NCBI GenBank assembly: GCA_965602225.1
Contig: CBFCYE010000004.1
Location: 68,096-132,095 of the forward strand
DNA: 64,000 bases
Direction: 5' to 3'
Origin: Tenderia sp965602225
GTDB taxonomy: Bacteria > Pseudomonadota > Gammaproteobacteria > Tenderiales > Tenderiaceae
In this document: positions 7,074-15,822 of the stretch, piece after piece
Position numbering within the stretch: the first letter of the stretch is position 1
Layout of the letters: every line of letters starts with the position of its first letter
Translations under genes and position numbers: made by a program
Notes under the pieces: model-generated
Database searches by the model: none
Seen by the model: the letters and a program-made list of their open reading frames with translations, nothing else
What the model was told of the DNA's origin: nothing

Positions 7074-8804
7074 TTAATGTTTATAGATCTCTGCTGTGCC
7101 ATTGCCGCGCGGGTCGCTGGCGGCTTCAATTTGATTGTTTGCTTTGAGCCATAAAATCGCCTGCATATTGCCGTATTTACGATTGATGGCCTTTAGCTCA
7201 TGTCCTAGTGATTTGAGTTGTTGTTGCTGTGTTTCAGTCAGCGTGCCAGTTTCGAACTGTATGCTGTCGGGTAAAAACTGGTGATGAAATCGGTCACGAG
7301 AAACCCAGTCTGTGGCCGGTTTGTTGGCTGCAAACTCCAGAGCGCCCAGCAACACCATGCTGATGATGCGACTACCGCCAGGTGTGCCGAGGATGGCAAG
7401 CCTGTCGTCAGTTTCGAGAAAGGTTGGACTCATGCTTGAGAGTGGGCGTTTGCCAGGTGCTATGGCATTGGCCTCGGCACCGACCAAGCCGTAGGCATTG
7501 GGTGTGCCGGGTTTGGCCGAGAAATCATCCATTTCGTTATTTAGTAATACGCCGGTGCCTGGCGGGGTAAAGGTGGCGCCGAATGGGTAGTTGATGCTTA
7601 GCGTGGCGGCGACACGATTGCCTTCCTGGTCGAGGATGGAAAAATGGGTGGTGTCCTGACCGGCACTGTTTTGTACTGCCCCCGGCAGGCTATGACTGGC
7701 AGTGGCCTGATCGAGGCGAATGCTGTTGCGCAGTCCGGCGGCATAAAAGGGGTGGGTTAGTTTGTCTGTTGCTATGTCGACAAAATCAGGGTCGCCAAGG
7801 TATTCGGCACGGTCACGATAGGCGCGGCGCATGGCTTCAACAATGGTGTGGATGCGGGTGGTTTCGTCCATCTTCTCCAGCTCAAAACCGGAGAGGATGT
7901 TGAGCATAGTCACTAGGGCAATGCCGCCGGAAGAGGGCGGTGCGGCAGAGGTGATGTGAATGCCGTTGTATGCGCCTTGGATGGGTTGGCGCTCGATCAC
8001 CTGGTATTCATCCAGGTCTTGCTGGCTCCAGATGCCGCCGCCCTGGCGTATTCCCTTGATTAGTTTTTTCGCAATATCACCATTGTAAAAACCGGCGCGG
8101 CCATTGCTGGCGATGGCTGCCAATGTATTGGCCAGGTCGGCTTGTTTGATGATGTGGCCAACGGCAGGGGGTTCATTGTTGTGCAGGAAGATGGACGCTG
8201 TTTCTGGATTTTTGCGCATCTGTTTGAGGCGGAAACCTGCTAGCTTGCGATAGCGATCATCAATGGCAAAACCATCACGGGCGACGCGGATTGCTGGTGC
8301 CAGGCTCTTGCTCAGTGGTAAGCGGCCATATTTTTCGGCGATGTGAACCAGCGCTGCCGGTTCGCCGGGGATGCCAGCGGCCAGTGGCCCATTCATGGAC
8401 AGGCCTTTGATGACGGCGCCATTTTTGTCCAGATACATGTCGCGCTGCGCGGCCAGTGGTGCCCGTTCACGGCCATCGATCATGGTCTGGAAGTTGTCTT
8501 TAGCTCGGTGCAATAACCAGAAACCACCACCACCGATACCGGAACCGGCGGGCTCTACCACCGCTAAGGTGGCGCTGACGGCAACCGCCGCATCAAAGGC
8601 GTTGCCACCGGCAGCAAGGATTTCATGGCCGGCAGCCGTGGCTATTGGATGGGCGCTGGCAACTGCAGATGCAGAGGGTGGCGTGATTTGAGTTTGGGCA
8701 TGGGCCGAGGCGATAAACGCAAACAGCAGGACCAAAGGCCCTGCTGTTTGAATGAGACGCTGTTTTAGGTAAACCCCGCCGGATTGAGAAAAGTTGATTC
8801 CCAT
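7074..8804 (-). CDS. ggt: Gamma-glutamyltransferase (glutathione hydrolase)
   Basis: A 576-residue periplasmic enzyme of the Ntn-hydrolase fold that cleaves gamma-glutamyl bonds of glutathione and transfers the glutamyl group. The N-terminus has a signal peptide (hydrophobic core LVLLFAFIASAHA after basic residues; a start slightly downstream is also possible). The proenzyme is cut before the catalytic Thr of the DTTHFSI motif (about residue 386-389). Other family marks are an early GGNAFDAAVA segment, PLSSMSPT and LGTPGGSRI. Length is normal for the family. It ends close to the microprotein promoter; the ferredoxin gene precedes it by 11 bases, so these may be co-transcribed. Confidence 0.95.
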   Translation of the reverse strand: MGINFSQSGGVYLKQRLIQTAGPLVLLFAFIASAHAQTQITPPSASAVASAHPIATAAGHEILAAGGNAFDAAVAVSATLAVVEPAGSGIGGGGFWLLHRAKDNFQTMIDGRERAPLAAQRDMYLDKNGAVIKGLSMNGPLAAGIPGEPAALVHIAEKYGRLPLSKSLAPAIRVARDGFAIDDRYRKLAGFRLKQMRKNPETASIFLHNNEPPAVGHIIKQADLANTLAAIASNGRAGFYNGDIAKKLIKGIRQGGGIWSQQDLDEYQVIERQPIQGAYNGIHITSAAPPSSGGIALVTMLNILSGFELEKMDETTRIHTIVEAMRRAYRDRAEYLGDPDFVDIATDKLTHPFYAAGLRNSIRLDQATASHSLPGAVQNSAGQDTTHFSILDQEGNRVAATLSINYPFGATFTPPGTGVLLNNEMDDFSAKPGTPNAYGLVGAEANAIAPGKRPLSSMSPTFLETDDRLAILGTPGGSRIISMVLLGALEFAANKPATDWVSRDRFHHQFLPDSIQFETGTLTETQQQQLKSLGHELKAINRKYGNMQAILWLKANNQIEAASDPRGNGTAEIYKH

Positions 8805-8815
8805 GGCGGTGACGA

Positions 8816-9067
8816 TCAGGAGTCCGCTGTGAGAATGTTGTATTTATCCATCAACTGTTCCTTGGTCTCGACGTTATTTTCGTCTTTAGGAATACAGTCG
8901 ACCGGGCAGACCTCAACACATTGTGGTTCGTCATAATGGCCAACACACTCGGTACACAGGTTCGGATCGATTTCATAGATTTCGTCGCCCTGGGAAATGG
9001 CGCTGTTAGGGCATTCCGGTTCGCAGACATCGCAGTTGATGCATTCGTCGGTGATGATTAAAGACAT
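8816..9067 (-). CDS. yfhL: YfhL family 2[4Fe-4S] ferredoxin
   Basis: An 83-residue cytoplasmic electron carrier. The first cluster motif is CINCDVCEPEC (residues 9-19). The second has the spacing typical of YfhL-type ferredoxins, with CTEC, an eight-residue insert, and CVEVCPVDC. The acidic composition is usual for ferredoxins. The gene follows coaD by 43 bases on the same strand, an arrangement common in gammaproteobacteria. Confidence 0.93.
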   Translation of the reverse strand: MSLIITDECINCDVCEPECPNSAISQGDEIYEIDPNLCTECVGHYDEPQCVEVCPVDCIPKDENNVETKEQLMDKYNILTADS

Positions 9068-9110
9068 AACTTACTACCTTCTTAACTGTCCGTTGTAAAA
9101 AATATTATTA

Positions 9111-9596
9111 TTATTTTATCTCAAGTTTGCCCTTGAGGGCATTATGCACATCCTTATGGACAAAGCCGCTGACATCGCCATTCAGTCGGGCAACTTCCTT
9201 GACCAGGCTGGATGAGATGTAGGTGTACTGTTCTGCCGGCATCAGGAACATGGTTTCCAGTTCTGGTGCCAGCTTGCGGTTCATGCCGGTGAGCTGAAAC
9301 TCATATTCAAAATCAGACACCGCCCGCAGGCCACGCAGAATTACTTGGGCATTTTTTTGTTGGGCAAAGTTCACCAACAGGATGTCAAAACCGCAAACCT
9401 CAACCCCTTTAATGCCAGCCAGCACGGTCTCAGCCAACTGGATGCGCTCATCCAGCGAAAAGGCCGGGTTTTTACTGCTATGGGCAGCGACTGCCACAAT
9501 CACCTTATCGAACAACATGCTGGCCCGTTGAATCAGGTCAGTGTGGCCGTTGGTGATTGGATCAAAGGTGCCTGGATAGATAGCTGTTTTAGTCAT
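9111..9596 (-). CDS. coaD: Phosphopantetheine adenylyltransferase
   Basis: A 161-residue cytoplasmic enzyme for the fourth step of coenzyme A synthesis, making dephospho-CoA from phosphopantetheine and ATP. The nucleotidyltransferase signature YPGTFDPITNGH lies at residues 7-18 and the ISSSLVKE motif (SSxxKE type) at about 128-135. Length is normal. It heads a run with yfhL and ggt. coaE, the last step of the same pathway, lies separately at 35773-36378. Confidence 0.97.
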   Translation of the reverse strand: MTKTAIYPGTFDPITNGHTDLIQRASMLFDKVIVAVAAHSSKNPAFSLDERIQLAETVLAGIKGVEVCGFDILLVNFAQQKNAQVILRGLRAVSDFEYEFQLTGMNRKLAPELETMFLMPAEQYTYISSSLVKEVARLNGDVSGFVHKDVHNALKGKLEIK

Positions 9597-9745
9597 TGCC
9601 GCGTCTGTGCCAATGCCTTAAAGCGCTGAATGATATCACGAATGTGGTTTGCTGCGCCTATAGGGCGCTAAAAATGGGGGCAAAGCGCAGACCGAAGCAT
9701 TCAAATGCGTGCTCCGGAAAATAAGAGGGATACGGTTTTGGTTGT

Positions 9746-9766
9746 CATCCCCCTTTGGTGGGGATG
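9746..9766. other. Hairpin downstream of the globin gene
   Basis: A 7-bp stem (CATCCCC with GGGGATG) lies just after the globin stop. It is well placed to end or stabilise the globin mRNA on the minus strand, but no T-run follows, so it is not a typical intrinsic terminator. The rest of the 9597-9774 gap shows nothing else I can support. Confidence 0.35.
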
Positions 9767-9774
9767 GCGAATGA

Positions 9775-10191
9775 TCAGCGCAGAGCTAAAATGCTTGCTG
9801 TTTTCATGATTCCCTGAATAGTGCCGTATGTATGCAGCCATGAATATTCAATTTCTTTAGTAAATTCATCGCCCAGCAATTCCTGTAAGGTTGCTATTAG
9901 CGCTTCTCCTACAGTGTCGTAATCTTCCGGTTTGACGCCGTATTGTTGGTGTCGCTGTCCGGCTGTAATCAAGGGCGGGATAATTTTCTCAGGCCAATCT
10001 ATATAGGTGATCGCGGATGAAAACATGCTCACCAGTTTACGTCCTTGCATGTTCATGCTGCGTTTAAATAGTGACTGCAGTGCGGGATCGAGAATGAATA
10101 GCTGCTGATAAAACTGCTCAGCAAAGGCTTCAGCATTGGGCTCGATCTTCACCCAGCTTGCGCGTACAAGCGCAATTTCATTTTTGTCCAT
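9775..10191 (-). CDS. Single-domain haemoglobin (Vitreoscilla-type globin)
   Basis: A 138-residue globin. The start at 10191 is chosen because AGGGGG sits about five bases before it; an upstream in-frame ATG at 10257 would add 22 residues unlike a globin. The proximal His lies in GQRHQQYGVKPEDY, the segment typical of VHb and flavohaemoglobin globin domains, and the CD region (QSLFKRSMNMQGRKL) also fits. There is no FAD or NAD domain. Such globins bind oxygen and NO and support respiration at low oxygen or NO detoxification. It stands alone between rsmD and coaD on the same strand. Confidence 0.9.
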   Translation of the reverse strand: MDKNEIALVRASWVKIEPNAEAFAEQFYQQLFILDPALQSLFKRSMNMQGRKLVSMFSSAITYIDWPEKIIPPLITAGQRHQQYGVKPEDYDTVGEALIATLQELLGDEFTKEIEYSWLHTYGTIQGIMKTASILALR

Positions 10192-10322
10192 AATGCCCCC
10201 TAATGCCCTAGAACGAAAATGTGATTGATACGGCAGCTTACTACAAAACCGTAACAATTTTGTTGGTTGATTTAGGGGGTTGCTTGAGTGTTTGTGAATG
10301 GTTTTTATGTTGAAGTGTAAGG

Positions 10323-10889
10323 CTACAACCTACGTGCCAGGTGATAACCGATTTCGCCTGCCTTTTTGCTGCGGCTTAGCTGCCAGTTGGTTGGTAATTC
10401 TGGTGGTGGGTTTTTGCTTGAGTCTTCCAGATAGATAAAGGCATTGTCTTTCAGCCAGCCGTTTTGTTCCAGCAATTGGCAGCACTCTGCCAGACAGGCA
10501 AGTTTATAGGGTGGGTCGAGGAAGACTACGTCAAACGCAGTTGCGTTGCCCTTGAGGTAGTTAAAGGCGTTTGCATTTTCTACGCTTCCTGATTGGCAAT
10601 TGAGGGTTTGCAGGTGTTGGCGGATTTGCTGTGCCGCGCTGCGATCCTGTTCCACCATTACTACCTCGGCGGCACCGCGTGACAGTGCTTCCAGGCCAAG
10701 TGCGCCGCTGCCGGCAAACAGGTCGAGACAGCGGCGGCCGGGGATATCCATTTGCAACCAGTTGAACAGGGTTTCGCGTACCCGGTCTGAGGTGGGGCGC
10801 AGATCTTCGACAGCGGGAAAGCTCAGTTTACGGCCGCGCCAGCTGCCGCCGATGATGCGCAGCTGGCCTTGTTTATTTGCCTTGGCCAA
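10323..10889 (-). CDS. rsmD: 16S rRNA (guanine-N2)-966 methyltransferase
   Basis: A 188-residue Rossmann methyltransferase that modifies G966 of 16S rRNA during 30S assembly. Motif I is LDLFAGSGALGLEALSRGA (about 55-73) and the catalytic motif IV is FLDPPYK (about 122-128). The N-terminal RIIGGSWRGRKL stretch is characteristic of RsmD. It begins three bases after the M16 peptidase stop, so it belongs to that transcript, an order common in gammaproteobacteria. Confidence 0.96.
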   Translation of the reverse strand: MAKANKQGQLRIIGGSWRGRKLSFPAVEDLRPTSDRVRETLFNWLQMDIPGRRCLDLFAGSGALGLEALSRGAAEVVMVEQDRSAAQQIRQHLQTLNCQSGSVENANAFNYLKGNATAFDVVFLDPPYKLACLAECCQLLEQNGWLKDNAFIYLEDSSKNPPPELPTNWQLSRSKKAGEIGYHLARRL

Positions 10890-10891
10890 CG

Positions 10892-12208
10892 CTACTCTTC
10901 ACCACCGACCATGATGGTGACCATCTTGTCAGTCTGTATATGACGCTTGAAGGCGTCTTTGATCTGCTCGATGCTGATGGCGTCAACCTTGGTTGTATAG
11001 GTATCGAGGTAGTCCAGTGGCAGCTGATAAAAACCGATCATGGCGATGCTTTCGATGATCTTGCTGTTGCTGTCGAGGTTGAGGGCAAAGCTGCCGATGA
11101 TGTTTTTCTTGGCGGCTATCAGTTCTTCAGCCGTTGGGCCACTGGCCATAAACTCTTCCAGGGTTTGCGTCAGGATCTTGAGTGCTTCGTCGGCCTGATC
11201 GTTGCGGGTTTGCAGGCCGAGGCGGAAAGGGCCGCGCTGGCGCATGGGGCTGAAGACGCTATAGGTGCTATAGGAGAGACCGCGTTTTTCACGGATCTCA
11301 TCACTGAGGCGTGATCCCAGGCCACTGCCACCGAGGGTGTGGTTGCCGACATAGAGGGCGAAGTAGTCCTCGTCACCACGTTTGACGGCCGGTTGACCAA
11401 CCAACAGGTGTGTTTGGCTAGAGGGGAAACTCTTCTTAACCAGTTCTGCCTGCTTGAGTGAGGCAACTTCAGGGATGGGTTGAGCGGCTTCACCGGCAGG
11501 TAGTTTGCCTAGCAGGGTTTCGGCTAGTTGTTCCGCCTGTTGTCTGTCGACGGCGCCGACGATAGCGATGATGGCGTTGCTACCCACATAGTAATGTTGA
11601 TGATGTTCGATCAGGTGCTGGCGTTTGATCTGCTGTACCGACTCTTCAGTGCCGGTGGCTTCATTGGCGTAGGGGTGGTCACCATACAGGGCGGTAAAAA
11701 AGGCCTCGCTGGCGATGGCGCCGGGTGACTGCTTTTTGCCTTGCAGGGCGATCAGCATGCGTTTGCGTTCACGTTCCAGAGACTCTTCAGGAAAGCTGGG
11801 TTTGGTAATGAGTTGGGTTGCCGTGCTGACGGCCTTGTCCAGCAATTCAGTCTGGGTCAGGCTGCGCAGACTGATTACCGACATGTCTCGGTGTGAGCTG
11901 CTGCCGAACTGAGCGCCGACCGAGGCAAAGGCATCGGCGATGGCATCGGCATCCATCTCACCGCTGCCTTCTTCCAATAGACCGTTGGTCATCATGGCAA
12001 CGCCGGAGATGTTGTCTCGTGCACCGGCGGCATCAAAGATGATGCGAATATCCACCATTGGCAATACTGGGGCAGGCACGTAGTAGACACTGGCACCATT
12101 GCTGGTTTGCCAGTGTTGGATCGCGGGGCCAGCCTGGGCGATAGCGGTGCCAAGCAGCAGCAAGCTGCCGAGCAGTAGTTGGGTCAGATGTGTGTAACGG
12201 TTACGCAT
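10892..12208 (-). CDS. M16 family zinc-protease homologue, non-catalytic subunit
   Basis: A 438-residue M16 protein with a signal peptide (hydrophobic core to about residue 26), so periplasmic. At the position of the zinc-binding HxxEH motif it has TNGLLEEG, so it lacks the metal site. The later half keeps the R/Y motif region (EKRGLSYSTYSVF), which helps bind substrate. This is the usual arrangement of a two-chain M16 peptidase: one active and one structural or substrate-binding subunit. Its partner is the upstream gene at 12408-13829, separated by a mobile-element-like insertion. Confidence 0.9.
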   Translation of the reverse strand: MRNRYTHLTQLLLGSLLLLGTAIAQAGPAIQHWQTSNGASVYYVPAPVLPMVDIRIIFDAAGARDNISGVAMMTNGLLEEGSGEMDADAIADAFASVGAQFGSSSHRDMSVISLRSLTQTELLDKAVSTATQLITKPSFPEESLERERKRMLIALQGKKQSPGAIASEAFFTALYGDHPYANEATGTEESVQQIKRQHLIEHHQHYYVGSNAIIAIVGAVDRQQAEQLAETLLGKLPAGEAAQPIPEVASLKQAELVKKSFPSSQTHLLVGQPAVKRGDEDYFALYVGNHTLGGSGLGSRLSDEIREKRGLSYSTYSVFSPMRQRGPFRLGLQTRNDQADEALKILTQTLEEFMASGPTAEELIAAKKNIIGSFALNLDSNSKIIESIAMIGFYQLPLDYLDTYTTKVDAISIEQIKDAFKRHIQTDKMVTIMVGGEE

Positions 12209-12240
12209 GTTTTAAGAATCCTGTTGCTGTTGTTTTTTTA

Positions 12241-12402
12241 GGAGCCTCTGAATTGATTCTGGGTTGAATTGATGGTGAGAAAAAATTTTTCAGATCGAGG
12301 CGCAAATCGAAGCTAATAGCGAGACTATTGGCAAGATTTGCAACGATGAGATGGAAAATTTTAGCCGCCAGCAAACAGTTCATGAATTAATTTAGAGGTT
12401 CC
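12241..12402. mobile_element. MITE-like element between the two M16 genes
   Basis: A 162-bp element bounded by imperfect inverted repeats: GGAGCCTCTGAATTGATTC at the left and, reversed, GGAACCTCTAAATTAATTC at the right (16 of 19 identical). The trinucleotide TTA flanks both sides (12238-12240 and 12403-12405), as expected for a target duplication of the TNA type made by IS1031-like members of the IS5 family. It encodes no transposase. The insertion lies five bases after the stop of the first M16 gene and separates what was probably a tighter operon. Confidence 0.7.
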
Positions 12403-12407
12403 TTACA

Positions 12408-13829
12408 TTAGTGGCGTGCGCCGGTGCTGGGGCGGTGCGGCAGTTTACCTTCGGCGGCGTCCATGGGTTGTGGTTCCAGTATTGCCACGGTGAGGCTGTC
12501 ATCAATCAGATATTTTTTTGCGACTTTCTGTACCTGCTCGGCAGTCACTTGCTGGATGCGCCCGGCGTATTGATCACTGAGGCGCCAATCCAGGCCGACG
12601 GTTTCAAGTCGGCCTATCTTCATGGCCTGGTAAAAAACAGAATCAAGCTGGTAGACATCTGCCGCAATTACCTGGGCCTTGATACGCGCCAGTTCATCGA
12701 CGCTGATGGGCTCATTTTTGATCAGCTCGATCTGTTCGTAGATGGCTTGCTCCAGTTCAGCGATGGTATGCCCCTGGGCTGGGTTGCCATCGAACAGGAA
12801 CAAGGTGTCGAGGCGTGAGAAAGGGGAATAGCCGGCACCAGCGCTGGCGGCAACCTGCTGGCCACGCACCAGATTTTTTGCAAAACGGGCGCTGTTGCCG
12901 CCATCAAGTACGCTGGAAAGTACATCCAGGGCATAGGGTTCCCACTCTTCTTTTGCGCCGGTGACTGACGGAGCTTTGTAACCCATCAGCAGATACGGTA
13001 GCTCAGCCGGGGCCTTAATGGTGATGCGGCGTTGGCCTTTTTGTTCAGGTTCTTTTTGAGGTTTGGGCGGGGCAATGTGTTTAATCGGTTTCAGCGGCGC
13101 AAAGTATTTTTTGGCCAATTGATAGACTTGTTCCGGGTCAACGTCGCCGGCCACTACCAGTGAGGCATTATTGGGTGCGTACCAGACCAGATACCAATCA
13201 CGAATGTCCTGGGCGGTCATGTTTTCCAAATCATTCATCCAGCCAATTACCGGGCGGCGATAGGGGTTGGTGGTATAGGCGCTGGCGTTGAAGGCCTCGT
13301 ATGTGAGTGATTCAGGATTATCTTCGGTACGCATGCGCCGTTCTTCCATAACCACCTGGACCTCTTTGGCAAACTCTTCATCCAGTACCTTCATGCCGCG
13401 CATGCGGTCGGCTTCCATCTCAAGGCTGATGGCGAGTTTATCCTTGTGCAGGCGTTGAAAGTAGGCGGTGTAGTCACTGCTGGTAAAGGCATTTTCCTTG
13501 CCGCCATTTTCGGCGATGATGCGCGAAAATTCGCCCGGCGCATGTTTGTCTGTGCCCTTGAACATCATGTGTTCCAGTACATGTGAAACGCCGGTAGTGC
13601 CATTGTTTTCGTAGCTACTACCGACCTTGTACCAAACCATTGAGGCAACCACGGGGGCGCGGTGATCTTCTTTGACGAAGACCTTCATGCCGTTCTCAAG
13701 CTGATATTCGTGTACAACAACGGCCTTGCCATTGTTTGTGTCGTTGGCTTGGTTGTTGTCTGGTTGCAGTGTGGCGCAGCCGCTCAAGACAAAGCTGAAC
13801 AGTGCGGCAAGTGTCAATCTGGTTGTCAT
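12408..13829 (-). CDS. M16 family zinc metallopeptidase, catalytic subunit
   Basis: A 473-residue lipoprotein or periplasmic peptidase. The signal ends in a lipobox (FVLSGC, lipid on Cys18). The inverted zinc motif HVLEH lies near residue 84-88, followed about 75 residues later by the acidic zinc ligand region (EVQVVMEERRMR). The domain order is that of one complete M16 half. Together with the downstream inactive subunit it should form a heterodimer degrading peptides in the envelope. It is divergent from ftsY, with about 130 bases between the starts. Confidence 0.93.
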   Translation of the reverse strand: MTTRLTLAALFSFVLSGCATLQPDNNQANDTNNGKAVVVHEYQLENGMKVFVKEDHRAPVVASMVWYKVGSSYENNGTTGVSHVLEHMMFKGTDKHAPGEFSRIIAENGGKENAFTSSDYTAYFQRLHKDKLAISLEMEADRMRGMKVLDEEFAKEVQVVMEERRMRTEDNPESLTYEAFNASAYTTNPYRRPVIGWMNDLENMTAQDIRDWYLVWYAPNNASLVVAGDVDPEQVYQLAKKYFAPLKPIKHIAPPKPQKEPEQKGQRRITIKAPAELPYLLMGYKAPSVTGAKEEWEPYALDVLSSVLDGGNSARFAKNLVRGQQVAASAGAGYSPFSRLDTLFLFDGNPAQGHTIAELEQAIYEQIELIKNEPISVDELARIKAQVIAADVYQLDSVFYQAMKIGRLETVGLDWRLSDQYAGRIQQVTAEQVQKVAKKYLIDDSLTVAILEPQPMDAAEGKLPHRPSTGARH

Positions 13830-13959
13830 TCTCTATTCCTTTAATACCCAGCTTTGGAATTCATTGTGATAGCATAGCCTATCTGAATCTGGCCTATGTT
13901 TCGACCACAATAGAAACAAAGAATTCACACAACAACACATCTTTTAGCCAAGAGGTTAT

Positions 13960-15018
13960 ATGTTTGGTTTTGGCAAAAAAAACAAGGGTGAGGCTGAACA
14001 GCCAAAGCCTGAAGTAGAGCAAAATACTGCTGTGCCCGTCGAGGTTCCCGTTGTGGAATCAGCGCAGGAGAAGCCCGAAAAAACCGGCTTTTTCGGCCGT
14101 CTCAAAGAACGTCTCAGTCGTACCAGTGCCAACATCAGTGAAGGTGTTGCCTCGCTTGTCGTCGGCAAAAAGGTCATCGATGCCGATGTGCTGGATGAGC
14201 TGGAGACCCAACTGCTGACGGCTGATGTCGGCGTTGATGCGACCATGGAAATCATCGCCGACCTTACCGGGCGGATGAAACGTAAGCAGCTTGATGATGT
14301 TGATGCCCTGTTTGCAGCCCTGCGTGAAAATATGCTTGAAATTCTGCGACCAGTGAGCAAACCGCTGGTGATCGAAAACCAGCCAGACCCTTATGTGATC
14401 CTGATGGTTGGTATCAATGGTGCCGGTAAGACCACTACCATTGGCAAGTTGGCCAAACGTTTTCAGAACCAAGGCAAGTCGGTAATGCTGGCAGCGGGCG
14501 ATACCTTTCGTGCTGCGGCGGTGGAACAGTTACAGGTCTGGGGCGAGCGTAATAATATTCCGGTGGTTGCAACGCAACGCAGCTCTGATCCAGCCTCCGT
14601 GGCCTATGATGCCGTGCAGGCAGCCAAGGCGCGTAAAGTTGATATTCTGATTGTCGATACCGCCGGGCGTCTGCATACCCAGTCCAACCTGATGGAAGAG
14701 TTGAAGAAGGTCAAGCGGGTGATGGGCAAGCTGGATGAAAGCACGCCGCATGAGGTGTTGCTGGTGCTGGATGGTGGTATTGGCCAGAATGCGGTGATCC
14801 AGGCCGAGCAGTTTCACAAAGCGGTGGACGTCTCCGGGCTGGTCTTGACCAAGCTCGATGGCACGGCCAAGGGTGGTGTCGTATTCGCTATTGCCAAGAA
14901 GCTGGGCCTGCCAATTCGTCTGATTGGCATTGGTGAAGGCATAGATGATCTGCGTGATTTTAATGCCGAAGAATTTGTTGATGCGCTGCTGGTCAAACCA
15001 GAGAGCGTCGAGGGGTAA
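13960..15018 (+). CDS. ftsY: Signal recognition particle receptor FtsY
   Basis: A 352-residue SRP GTPase that docks ribosome-SRP complexes at the membrane for co-translational insertion. An acidic, variable A domain occupies residues 1-50, shorter than in E. coli. The NG domain follows, with G1 GINGAGKTTTIGKLA (about 150-164), the DTFRAAAVEQL motif, G3 DTAGR and G4 TKLDGTAKGG. A ribosome binding site (AGAGG) precedes the ATG. It is the first gene of the conserved ftsY-ftsE-ftsX-rpoH order. Confidence 0.97.
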   Translation: MFGFGKKNKGEAEQPKPEVEQNTAVPVEVPVVESAQEKPEKTGFFGRLKERLSRTSANISEGVASLVVGKKVIDADVLDELETQLLTADVGVDATMEIIADLTGRMKRKQLDDVDALFAALRENMLEILRPVSKPLVIENQPDPYVILMVGINGAGKTTTIGKLAKRFQNQGKSVMLAAGDTFRAAAVEQLQVWGERNNIPVVATQRSSDPASVAYDAVQAAKARKVDILIVDTAGRLHTQSNLMEELKKVKRVMGKLDESTPHEVLLVLDGGIGQNAVIQAEQFHKAVDVSGLVLTKLDGTAKGGVVFAIAKKLGLPIRLIGIGEGIDDLRDFNAEEFVDALLVKPESVEG

Positions 15019-15039
15019 GACTTCCCTCAGGGTTGCGTA

Positions 15040-15094
15040 GCCTGAATGGAATGTAGTGCGTTGGCCCCCCCTTCACACTGCGTTGCATTTAGGC
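15040..15094. repeat. REP-like imperfect inverted repeat between ftsY and ftsE
   Basis: Two 19-base arms (15040-15058 and 15076-15094) pair with 15 of 19 matches around a C-rich loop. The arm sequence (GCCTGAATGGAATGTAGTG) resembles degenerate REP-type repeats (GTAGCCCGGATG...) common between proteobacterial genes. It could attenuate transcription from ftsY to ftsE or protect the ftsY mRNA. Confidence 0.45.
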
Positions 15095-15138
15095 TCGCAT
15101 TTATTTTGTTGCGGTATGAGGTTTAATCGAAGCCAGGC

Positions 15139-15822
15139 ATGATCCAGTTCAGTAATGTCAGCAAGCGTTATGCTAACGGCTACGAGGCCTTGAAGGATGT
15201 CAGCTTTCAGATCGACAAGGCTGAGATGGTGTTTCTCACTGGCCATTCCGGTGCCGGTAAAAGTACCTTATTGAAAATGATCCCGCTGATCGAGCGCCCT
15301 AGCGCCGGTAACATCACCATTGATGACAAACCCCTGGCGCAGGTAAAACGGCGTAAGATCCCGGCGTTACGCCGCGATATAGGCATCATCTTTCAGGACA
15401 GCAAACTGCTCAACGATCGCACTGTTTATGACAATGTTGCCTTGCCGCTGTTGGTCTCGGGTGAGCATCATCCACGCGAAGTCGGGCGGCGTGTCAGGGC
15501 AGCGTTGGACAAGGTGGGGCTGCTGCAACGGGAAAACGATTTGCCGGTTTATCTTTCTGGTGGTGAACGTCAGCGGGTTGGTATTGCCCGAGCGGTGGTC
15601 AATCGGCCCAAGGTGCTGATTGCGGATGAACCGACCGGCAATCTGGACCCAACCCTGTCGCGCGAGATCATGTCGCTGTTCGAACAGTTTAATCAGGTTG
15701 GCGTGACCGTACTGATTGCTTCGCATGATATGGAGCTGATCGGTGCCATGAACAAACGCATCCTGGCGCTTCGTAAGGGCCGCCTGCTCGCTGATGAGGG
15801 GGTACGCGTCGGTGCCGTTTAA
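15139..15822 (+). CDS. ftsE: Cell division ATP-binding protein FtsE
   Basis: A 227-residue ABC ATPase that works with FtsX to activate septal amidases and coordinate divisome constriction. Walker A is GHSGAGKST (about 35-43), the signature is LSGGERQRVGIARAV (about 138-152) and Walker B is VLIADEPTGNLD. Length is normal. The end overlaps the start of ftsX by 29 bases in another frame, so translation of the two is coupled. Confidence 0.97.
   Translation: MIQFSNVSKRYANGYEALKDVSFQIDKAEMVFLTGHSGAGKSTLLKMIPLIERPSAGNITIDDKPLAQVKRRKIPALRRDIGIIFQDSKLLNDRTVYDNVALPLLVSGEHHPREVGRRVRAALDKVGLLQRENDLPVYLSGGERQRVGIARAVVNRPKVLIADEPTGNLDPTLSREIMSLFEQFNQVGVTVLIASHDMELIGAMNKRILALRKGRLLADEGVRVGAV

Noticed and set aside
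9746..9766. Intrinsic terminator for the globin gene
   Set aside because: The stem is good, but no T-run follows on the minus strand, so it is recorded only as a hairpin.
12201..12383. A 60-codon minus-strand frame between the M16 genes
   Set aside because: It lies mostly inside the MITE-like element, has no ribosome binding site and is a by-product of the repeat.
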